From: Beijerinckiaceae bacterium
GTDB taxonomy: Bacteria; Bacteroidota; Bacteroidia; Chitinophagales; Chitinophagaceae
Reading direction: 5' to 3'
Length of the DNA: 44,787 nucleotides
Assembly (NCBI GenBank): GCA_903970475.1
Contig: CAJCIQ010000199.1
Coordinates: 1-44,787, forward strand
Position numbers and translations under genes: made by a program. Positions within the stretch are counted from its first letter, which is position 1. Every line of letters begins with the position of its first letter. This document shows, one piece after another, positions 17,635 to 25,506 of this stretch. The notes beneath the pieces are model-generated. The model ran no database searches. It saw only the letters and a program-made list of their open reading frames with translations, and was not told the origin of the DNA.

Positions 17635-20600
17635 ATGAACTTTTCGGATATGAGTAAGCTACTGATATTGCTCTGCATAGCCACCCTTCTGGCGTCAGCC
17701 CGCTCCTGGGCTCAGACGACACGCATCGTCACGGGTATAGTAAGGGACGAATACGGACCCCTGGTAGGCGCCACCGTCGCCGAAGTAGGTCAGGCTAGAA
17801 GCGGAGTGCAAACCAATGGTAAAGGCGAGTTTAAACTCGTGCTGAGGGGTACCTCCAATGCCGTTGTGATCTCCTACGTGAACTACCTGAAACAGACCAT
17901 AGCCCTTAAGGCAGGTGCTCAAAACACCACGCTGGATGTGAAGCTGGTCCAGAATACTGCCGGGATGGATGAAGTCACCATTGTTGGATTTGGTGCGGCC
18001 AAAACCAGGTCCACCATGACAGCAGCAGTTAGTAGTATTGATGCCAAAGAAATCGAAGATGTGCCCACTTCCAGTGTGCAGAATGCCCTGGCGGGAAGAT
18101 TGCCCGGATTGGTGACCGTTCAACGTTCTGGTCAACCTGGTCACGATGCTTCGGACTTTTATATCCGCGGGGTCAGTTCCTTGAACCCCAATGGTAATCA
18201 GCCCCTGATCCTGGTAGATGATATAGAATACACCTATGATCAGCTCCAACAAATCAACGTCAATGAAATTGAAACCATTACCATCCTCAAAGATGCGGCC
18301 TCTACTGCCATATATGGTATCAAGGGAGCCAATGGTGTATTGCTGGTCACCACTAAAAGAGGGGTAATTGGCAGGCCCAAATTCCAGATCAGGGGAGAAA
18401 GCGGAGCCCAGTCTCCGGTGCGCACCCCCGAGTTCCTGGACTCCTATCACTCCGCTTTACTCGTTAATCAAGCCTATGCCAATGATGGTATAGCGCCTCA
18501 GTTCTCTCAGGCAGACCTCGACGCTTTCAAAAACGGGACTGACCCTTATGGACATCCCAACGTGAATTGGTATAAGGCCATCATGAAGCCCGTCAGTTTA
18601 CAAGCCAATGCAGACCTCAACGTGTCCGGGGGTACCCACAACGTGCGTTATTTCATCTCTGGAGGCGCCTTTACGCAGAATGGAACCGTGAAGAACTTCG
18701 GGACCAATCAGAACGATATTAATTCAGACGGGGTTAACTCCAATTACTTCTACAACCGTTACAATATCCGCGGCAACCTGGACGTAACGGCTTCCAAGAA
18801 CCTGACCCTGCGTATGGACGTGACTACACGCTATATGGATGTTAACCAGTCATCTAACGTAAACGTCATCGGAAACATTTACAACTACCAGGATTACCAT
18901 CCGTTCTCGGCACCCTTTATCAACCCCAACGGCAGCTTTGCTTATGCTTATGATACCCAGAGTCAGCTACCTACCCTTAATGCCATGCTGGCTTCAGGTG
19001 GTTACGTCAGGGATCGTCGAACAGACTTCAATACGTTACTGGGGTTTGATGAAAAATTGAGCGCCATTACCGAGGGCCTTCAATTGACCGGCAGGCTGGC
19101 TTATTCCAGCGAACTGGAAAGTGTGCTCCAGCTCAATCACGGATTTGACTTCCCCCCCACTTACCACTACAATCCCGTCAATGGTAGCTATACGCTCAAC
19201 ACTGGCCCCAGTTCCGGTGGATATGTAGAAGGAAACTGGGTTAACTCCGGTTATACGGACCTGGATATACAGATCGTGAACGCCCAGTTGTTCCTGACCT
19301 ATGACAGGACTTTTCACAATACCCATCACTTCAATGCCTTACTGTTATGGAACGAACAAAACTCCAGGACTGATGCGGACAGTTCGGTGTTTGGTCAGGT
19401 TCCTTCCAAGTACCGGGGCTACTCCCTGAAGCTGGGATATGACTACAAGCAGAAGTACATGGTCGAGTTCAACGGAGCCATCAACGGATCTGACCGTTTC
19501 CAGTCCTCCCACCGCAACGGGTTTTTCCCCTCTATCGGGGTGGCTTGGAATATGGCCAAGGAAAAATGGTTTGCAGAAGCCCTGCCTAAAGTCAACCTGT
19601 TTAAATGGAGGGCTACTTACGGGGTTGTTGGTTCAGACATCGCCCTCGGTAATCAATACCTCTATACCCAGTATTACTATACGGGAACTCCCTACAGCTT
19701 TGGCGCCACCCAGTCAGATGGAACGACGGTATACGAAGGCGCTTTGGGCAACAACAATGTGACCTGGGAGAAAGCCCGGAAGTATGATTTTGGTTTGGAC
19801 TTTAACCTCTTTGGGGATCATATCACTTCCACTACAGATTATTTCCACGAGTATCGATTTGACCAGCTAGTCGTTCCGGGTAACGTACCCCTTATTATCG
19901 GTATAGGGCTTTCTCCCACCAACGTGGGTATTACCACCAACCAGGGCTGGGAAGAAACGATTACGTATAAGAATACCGTCGGCAAAGTCTTCTACAGCGT
20001 GGGTATCGTGTATTCCCACAATAAGAACAAGATCATCTATGAGGCCGAAGCTTCTCCCCGTTTCCCCTGGCTGGCGGTCACCGGTCACCAGATCAATCAA
20101 CCTTTCGGATATGTATGGGAAGGGTTTTATTCCCAAGCAGACATCAACAACCCCAAAGTGGCCAAACCCAATACGGCTGCCACCCTTGTTCAGGGTGACC
20201 TGAAATATAAGGACCTGAACGGAGACGGTATTATTGACCAAAACGATGAGGAGGCTATTGGTCGCCCCAATATTCCCAACACTACAGTGGGCCTGCCCAT
20301 CAAACTGGGATACAAAAACTTCGACCTGAGTGTCCTGTTCCAGGGCGCATTCCAATACTCCTTAAGCTTGTATGGAACGGCCATCGAGCCCTTCCAGAGC
20401 CAGTGGCAGCCCATTCATGAATTGGCCTGGACGCCTGAAAATACCAATGCTTCTTTTCCCAGGTTGACATCTAACCCAACGACCATAAACAGCCCCACCA
20501 ACTATATGTCCAATTTCTGGTTGGTGAACGCACACTATATCCGTATGAAAACGGTAGATCTGTCTTACCAGCTCTCCAAAAAAGATATTCCTTTTAAACT

Positions 20601-20757
20601 AAGCAGTGTCAGACTCTACTTGAGTGCTTACAACCTGCTGACCTGGAGTAATGTGGCTAAAAAATATCAGCAAGACCCGGAAACCGAATCCAATACGGTA
20701 GGGGATGCCTATTTAACCCAAAAAGTACTCAACCTGGGAATACAGGTAGGATTTTAA
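17635..20757 (+). CDS. SusC/RagA-family TonB-linked outer-membrane transporter 2
   Basis: A 1040-residue SusC with signal peptide (LLASARSWAQ), a carboxypeptidase-regulatory-like domain (about residues 30-105), then VTIVGFGAAKTRSTM, the usual SusC segment before the plug. The plug carries the classical signature AIYGIKGANGVLLVTTKRG. LKYKDLNGDGIIDQNDE is the calcium-binding loop, and the barrel ends NLGIQVGF. Unlike SusC1 it is a textbook member. The start at 17635 lies 16 bases after susD2; an internal ATG at 17650 (MSKLLILL) also fits the signal peptide. It is the last transport gene before the hydrolases. Confidence 0.96.
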   Translation: MNFSDMSKLLILLCIATLLASARSWAQTTRIVTGIVRDEYGPLVGATVAEVGQARSGVQTNGKGEFKLVLRGTSNAVVISYVNYLKQTIALKAGAQNTTLDVKLVQNTAGMDEVTIVGFGAAKTRSTMTAAVSSIDAKEIEDVPTSSVQNALAGRLPGLVTVQRSGQPGHDASDFYIRGVSSLNPNGNQPLILVDDIEYTYDQLQQINVNEIETITILKDAASTAIYGIKGANGVLLVTTKRGVIGRPKFQIRGESGAQSPVRTPEFLDSYHSALLVNQAYANDGIAPQFSQADLDAFKNGTDPYGHPNVNWYKAIMKPVSLQANADLNVSGGTHNVRYFISGGAFTQNGTVKNFGTNQNDINSDGVNSNYFYNRYNIRGNLDVTASKNLTLRMDVTTRYMDVNQSSNVNVIGNIYNYQDYHPFSAPFINPNGSFAYAYDTQSQLPTLNAMLASGGYVRDRRTDFNTLLGFDEKLSAITEGLQLTGRLAYSSELESVLQLNHGFDFPPTYHYNPVNGSYTLNTGPSSGGYVEGNWVNSGYTDLDIQIVNAQLFLTYDRTFHNTHHFNALLLWNEQNSRTDADSSVFGQVPSKYRGYSLKLGYDYKQKYMVEFNGAINGSDRFQSSHRNGFFPSIGVAWNMAKEKWFAEALPKVNLFKWRATYGVVGSDIALGNQYLYTQYYYTGTPYSFGATQSDGTTVYEGALGNNNVTWEKARKYDFGLDFNLFGDHITSTTDYFHEYRFDQLVVPGNVPLIIGIGLSPTNVGITTNQGWEETITYKNTVGKVFYSVGIVYSHNKNKIIYEAEASPRFPWLAVTGHQINQPFGYVWEGFYSQADINNPKVAKPNTAATLVQGDLKYKDLNGDGIIDQNDEEAIGRPNIPNTTVGLPIKLGYKNFDLSVLFQGAFQYSLSLYGTAIEPFQSQWQPIHELAWTPENTNASFPRLTSNPTTINSPTNYMSNFWLVNAHYIRMKTVDLSYQLSKKDIPFKLSSVRLYLSAYNLLTWSNVAKKYQQDPETESNTVGDAYLTQKVLNLGIQVGF

Positions 20758-20768
20758 GCCGTTGAGAA

Positions 20769-23129
20769 ATGATCAGTATGAAAAACGCAGTGATGGCAAC
20801 ATGGTTGATTTCCCGTGCTTTGGTGGGAACAGCGCAAGGTAAGGAGCCAGTGGATTATGTCAATCCTTTCATAGGGGCTTCCACCAATGAAGACAAAGCC
20901 GGGGCTAGTCATGGTCTGGGAAAAACATTTCCCGGGGCCACAACCCCCTATGGTATGGTCCAGGTCAGCCCGAATACCATAACCGGAGGGGATAATGGTT
21001 GCGGATACAGTTATGAGCATACCAGCATTGAGGGGTTTGCCTTTACCCAGATGAGTGGGGTAGGCTGGTATGGTGACCTGGGCAATTTTTTGGTGATGCC
21101 TACCACTGGACCCCTGCATACTTTCTCCGGTAAACTGGAGGATCCCTCCAAGGGCTACCGTTCGACCTATGATAAATCCAGCGAACACGCTACGGCAGGA
21201 TATTACAGCGTCCTGCTCGACAAGTACCATGTACACGCAGAAATGACTGCTGCAACCCATAGTGGGATGCTGCGGTTTACCTTTGAGGCAGGCGGTCACT
21301 CCAGGATACAGATAGACCTGGCCAGGAGAGTAGGGGGCACCGCTACTTTGCAGTACGTAAAAGTAGTAGATGACCATACCATAGAAGGATGGATGAAATG
21401 TACCCCTGAAGGGGGAGGATGGGGAGATGGAGCGGGGAATGTCTACTATACCGTATACTTCTATGCCCAGTTCAGCAAACCCTTGACCCAGTACGGGGTC
21501 TGGTCAGCCGATATTCCCGACGACTGGAGCCGTAAACGTGAATCGGTCACTTCGGATAAGTATCAGGATCGTATTGCCCAATCGACGGTGCTACCTATGG
21601 TAGGCGAGCGCCAGGGCAAACACCTGGGTTTCTATACGGAGTTCGATGCCAAGGCTGGGGAAGCGGTACTGATGAAATCGGGTATCTCCTTTGTCAGCAT
21701 AGCAGGCGCTAAACAAAACCTCAACGCCGAGATTCCTGACTGGGATTTTGACGGGGTACACCTGCGCAGCAGGCAACTGTGGAACCAGGCCCTGGATAAA
21801 ATAGACATTCATGGTGGTACGGAGGAGGAAAAAACAGTTTTCTATACTGCCATGTACCATACGATGATAGACCCTCGTATCCTTACGGACGTCAGCGGGG
21901 ACTATCCCGGAGGTGATGGACAGGTCCATCGCTCTGCTGCCTTTACCAAACGCACCATATTCAGCGGATGGGATGTGTTTCGCTCCCAGATGCCCCTGCA
22001 AACCATCATCAATCCTGCCTTGGTTAATGATGTCATCAATTCTTTGGTGTCCCTGGCTGATCAAAGCGGTCAACATTATCTGGAACGCTGGGAAATCTTC
22101 AATGCTTATAGCGGTTGCATGATTGGCAATCCGGCGGTGGTCGTCCTCTCTGACGCTTATGCCAAGGGGATCAGGGGATACGATGTCAACAAGGCTTACC
22201 AGTATGCGGTCAATTCCTGCGAACGTTTTGGCAATGGAGACAAGGGCTGGAGCTATATCTGTGATCCGGTTGACCACAGCGGCACTTCCTATGCATCCGC
22301 TCCTTTTGTTATTTCCAATACGCTGGAGAATGCCTATTCGGAGTGGTGCCTGGCCCAACTGGCTAAGGCCCTGGGGCATTCGGAAGACGCCGGCAAATAC
22401 GCGGCCCGGTCTCAAAGCTATAAAAACGTATTTGACACTTCCGTGCATTGGTTCAGGCCTAAGGAGGCAGATGGGTCCTGGTCTGTGTGGCCTTCCGAAG
22501 GCCGCCTGAAACAATTCTACGGAACGGTGGAAAGCAATCCTTACCAACAGGGATGGTTTGTTCCCCAGGATATCGATGGCATGGTGGCTTTGATGGGTGG
22601 GAAGGAAAAAGTCATCGAAGACTTGTTGAATCTTTTTCATCAAACGCCCCAGGGCATGTTGTGGAACGACTATTATAACCACGCCAACGAACCCGTGCAC
22701 CATGTGCCTTTCCTGTTTAACCGCCTGGGCGCGCCCTGGCTTACCCAGGAATGGAGCCGTCAGGTTTGTACGAGGGCATACCATGATGGGGTAGAAGGCC
22801 TCGTAGGCAATGAGGACGTGGGACAAATGTCTGCCTGGTATGTACTGGCCGCTTCGGGCCTGCATCCCATATGTCCGGGGGATACCCGCTATGAGATCAC
22901 CAGTCCTGTATTCGACAAGGTGGTGCTGAAATTGGATCCGGCCTATGCAAAGGGAAAAACCTTTGAGGTGATTGCCCATGGCAACTCTGCTGAAAACGTG
23001 TACATCCAGTCGGCGAAACTCAATGGTAAAGCCTATCCCTATTGCCATATAGATCATGCGCAGATCCTTGCAGGAGGTGTGTTGGAATTGTTCATGGGTC
23101 CAAAGCCTAATAAAAATTGGGGCATCTAA
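20769..23129 (+). CDS. GH92 family alpha-mannosidase 1
   Basis: A 786-residue GH92 exo-alpha-mannosidase, a calcium-dependent inverting enzyme acting on alpha-mannosides of N-glycans or mannans. VDYVNPFIGAS and GKTFPGATTPYGMVQVSP are the N-terminal family blocks. FSGWDVFRSQMPL is the (alpha/alpha)6 domain hallmark, E588 in ESNPYQQGWFVPQD is at the position of the catalytic acid by eye, and GNEDVGQMSAWY (N681-E-D683) is the basic-residue block. The signal peptide is weak (NAVMATWLISRALVGTAQG), with no lipobox. It lies 11 bases after susC2. Linkage specificity cannot be read from the sequence. GH92-2 has D where this protein has N681. Confidence 0.94.
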   Translation: MISMKNAVMATWLISRALVGTAQGKEPVDYVNPFIGASTNEDKAGASHGLGKTFPGATTPYGMVQVSPNTITGGDNGCGYSYEHTSIEGFAFTQMSGVGWYGDLGNFLVMPTTGPLHTFSGKLEDPSKGYRSTYDKSSEHATAGYYSVLLDKYHVHAEMTAATHSGMLRFTFEAGGHSRIQIDLARRVGGTATLQYVKVVDDHTIEGWMKCTPEGGGWGDGAGNVYYTVYFYAQFSKPLTQYGVWSADIPDDWSRKRESVTSDKYQDRIAQSTVLPMVGERQGKHLGFYTEFDAKAGEAVLMKSGISFVSIAGAKQNLNAEIPDWDFDGVHLRSRQLWNQALDKIDIHGGTEEEKTVFYTAMYHTMIDPRILTDVSGDYPGGDGQVHRSAAFTKRTIFSGWDVFRSQMPLQTIINPALVNDVINSLVSLADQSGQHYLERWEIFNAYSGCMIGNPAVVVLSDAYAKGIRGYDVNKAYQYAVNSCERFGNGDKGWSYICDPVDHSGTSYASAPFVISNTLENAYSEWCLAQLAKALGHSEDAGKYAARSQSYKNVFDTSVHWFRPKEADGSWSVWPSEGRLKQFYGTVESNPYQQGWFVPQDIDGMVALMGGKEKVIEDLLNLFHQTPQGMLWNDYYNHANEPVHHVPFLFNRLGAPWLTQEWSRQVCTRAYHDGVEGLVGNEDVGQMSAWYVLAASGLHPICPGDTRYEITSPVFDKVVLKLDPAYAKGKTFEVIAHGNSAENVYIQSAKLNGKAYPYCHIDHAQILAGGVLELFMGPKPNKNWGI

Positions 23130-23140
23130 CTAAGGCAATT

Positions 23141-25498
23141 ATGAGAAATAGAAGAATGGCAATCACACCGGGCAATGAAATCGATGGAATGTATTGCGTC
23201 AGCCGATTCCGGAAGCTGGCTACAGCAAGCTTTCTTTTTCTGGCTATCGCCATCCTGCTGGTGGCCGCCGCTCCGGCCCTTGCCCAAAACCAGGATCTGA
23301 TCCATTATGCCAACACCCTTCAAGGCACCCAATCGGATTTCGGACTTAGCTATGGCAATGTCAACCCTGTAATTAGCCTGCCCTTTGGCATGAATGCCTG
23401 GAGCGCTCAAACGGGAAAGGATGGAGACGGTTGGAAATACCAGTATCAAGCCAGCACAATAAGGGCTTTTGGACAAAGCCACCAGTGCAGCCCTTGGATG
23501 GGGGATTATGGGGTGTTTTCGCTTATGCCCGTATTGGATAGCGTAAAAACCAAAGAAGATGATCGGGCACTCGCGTTTTCTCATGCCGATGAAACTGCCC
23601 TGCCCAGTTATTACGGGGTCAAATTACAGGGAGGCATAAAAGTGGAAATGACGCCCACAGAACGGGGAACCAGGATGCGTTTTTCTTTTCCTAAAGGAAG
23701 AGCGCCTTTTTTGATGCTGGATGGTTATACCAAATTTAGTCAGATAATGATAGATCCCCAAGCCAGGACTATCAGTGGGTGGGTAAACAATGGACATTGG
23801 GTTCCGGGAAACTACAGGAACTATTTTTTTATGGTGTTCAGCCAGCCTTTCAAGGCTTATGGCACCTGGGAAAATGTGAATGGCGCCAGCCACGCCGATA
23901 GCCTGGATGGCTCCGGCAAGGGTATGGGCGCGTATCTGCAGTTCAAACCAGGAGCCATCGTGGAGGTGAAGATCGCCTCTTCCTATATCAGCCCTGAACA
24001 AGCCCTCGTCACCCTGCATAGGGAACTGGACGCCTATCCCAGCTTTGAGGATACGCGTAAGGCAGCAGATAAAGTATGGAATGCCTTATTCAACAGGGTA
24101 CTGGTGGAAGGAGGGACGGAAGCCCAGAAAACGACCTTCTATTCCTGCATGTTCAGGGCCAACCTGTTTTCCCATACTTTTTTTGAAATAGACTCCTCGG
24201 GGAAGCCCTATTACTATAGTCCTTATGACTTCAAGGTTCATTCTGGATACATGTACTCCGACAATGGATTCTGGGACACGTTTCGCTCCCAGTTTCCGCT
24301 CACCATCATTTTGCACCCTACCATGCAGGGGCAGTATGTACAAGCCCTGCTGGATGCCCAGCAGCAATGCGGGTGGTTACCCTCCTGGTCTGCTCCTTCT
24401 GAAACAGGGGGCATGCTGGGCAATCACGCTATTTCCCTGCTGACAGATGCCTGGGTAAAAGGGGTACGCACCTTTAATCCTGATTCTGCCCTCAAAGCCT
24501 ACGCACATGAGGCTTTTAACAAGGGGCCCTGGGGGGGCGCCAACGGACGTCAGGGCTGGAAAGAATATTATGAGGTAGGCTTTGTGCCTTACCCGGAATA
24601 TGGTGGTTCAACTGCGGCCACCCTGGAATACGCCTACGATGATTTCTGTGCCTATAACCTGGCGCGGATGACGGGCAATAAATTCTATGAGGATGTTTTT
24701 GCCAGGCAGATGTACAACTACCGCAATGTTTTCAACCCGGAGACTGGATTCATGCAGGGCAAGAGCAAGGACGGACAGTTTACACCCAACTTCGATCCCT
24801 ATGAATGGGGCGGCCCTTTTACAGAAGGCAATGCCTGGCACTGGAACTGGTCTGTATTTCATGATGTGCAAGGCCTGATCAACCTCATGGGTGGACGCCA
24901 GAACTTCATTAACCGCATCGATTCGGTATTCAGTGCGCCGTCTACGGTGCACTATGGAACCTATGGAGGGATGATCCATGAAATGAAGGAAATGGTGATA
25001 GAGAACCTGGGTCAGTATGCCCATGGCAACCAACCCATCCTGCACATGATATATTTGTACAGCTACGCCGGCCAGCCCTGGAAGACGCAATACCATATAC
25101 GCCAGGCCATGGAAAGGCTCTATACGGGAACGCCTCAGGGTTATCCGGGAGATGAAGATGAGGGCGCCATGTCTTCCTGGTATGTGCTGAGTGCCATGGG
25201 TATTTACAGTGTTTGCCCAGGGACCGAACAATATGTGTTGGGGAGTCCGGTTTTCAACAAGATCACCATTACCATGGAAGATGGGAAGAAGTTTGTCATA
25301 GAAGCGCCCAATAATAGTAAGGATAACGTATATATTTCCTCCGCTACCCTCAATGGGGCAGTCTACAACCATAACTGGATAACGTATGATGATATCGTGA
25401 AGGGTGGGATTCTACACCTGGATATGAGTAGCCGGCCCAATACGACCAGGGGGCTGCAAGATGCGGACATTCCATTTTCATTATCTAAAGCTCAATAG
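23141..25498 (+). CDS. GH92 family alpha-mannosidase 2
   Basis: A second GH92 enzyme (785 residues from 23141), strongly diverged from GH92-1. The start at 23141 is 11 bases after the previous stop; the open frame to 23117 would overlap it. The signal peptide follows an extended N-terminus (FLAIAILLVAAAPALAQ). Family blocks: NVNPVISLPFGMNAW, SDNGFWDTFRSQFPL, FTEGNAWHWNWSVFHD with likely acid E562, and GDEDEGAMSSWY (D671-E-D673). The short loops and YKYQYQAS-like N-terminal segment differ from GH92-1, suggesting a different mannosidic linkage. Two GH92 enzymes in one PUL fit stepwise trimming of a branched mannan. Confidence 0.93.
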   Translation: MRNRRMAITPGNEIDGMYCVSRFRKLATASFLFLAIAILLVAAAPALAQNQDLIHYANTLQGTQSDFGLSYGNVNPVISLPFGMNAWSAQTGKDGDGWKYQYQASTIRAFGQSHQCSPWMGDYGVFSLMPVLDSVKTKEDDRALAFSHADETALPSYYGVKLQGGIKVEMTPTERGTRMRFSFPKGRAPFLMLDGYTKFSQIMIDPQARTISGWVNNGHWVPGNYRNYFFMVFSQPFKAYGTWENVNGASHADSLDGSGKGMGAYLQFKPGAIVEVKIASSYISPEQALVTLHRELDAYPSFEDTRKAADKVWNALFNRVLVEGGTEAQKTTFYSCMFRANLFSHTFFEIDSSGKPYYYSPYDFKVHSGYMYSDNGFWDTFRSQFPLTIILHPTMQGQYVQALLDAQQQCGWLPSWSAPSETGGMLGNHAISLLTDAWVKGVRTFNPDSALKAYAHEAFNKGPWGGANGRQGWKEYYEVGFVPYPEYGGSTAATLEYAYDDFCAYNLARMTGNKFYEDVFARQMYNYRNVFNPETGFMQGKSKDGQFTPNFDPYEWGGPFTEGNAWHWNWSVFHDVQGLINLMGGRQNFINRIDSVFSAPSTVHYGTYGGMIHEMKEMVIENLGQYAHGNQPILHMIYLYSYAGQPWKTQYHIRQAMERLYTGTPQGYPGDEDEGAMSSWYVLSAMGIYSVCPGTEQYVLGSPVFNKITITMEDGKKFVIEAPNNSKDNVYISSATLNGAVYNHNWITYDDIVKGGILHLDMSSRPNTTRGLQDADIPFSLSKAQ

Positions 25499-25506
25499 AA
25501 GATCAG

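Noticed and set aside
21591..23057. A 488-codon open frame on the minus strand inside GH92-1, and similar long antisense frames in the SusC/D genes
   Set aside because: They are antisense to genes with clear family motifs, and their translations show no recognisable domain; the composition follows the codon bias of the real strand.
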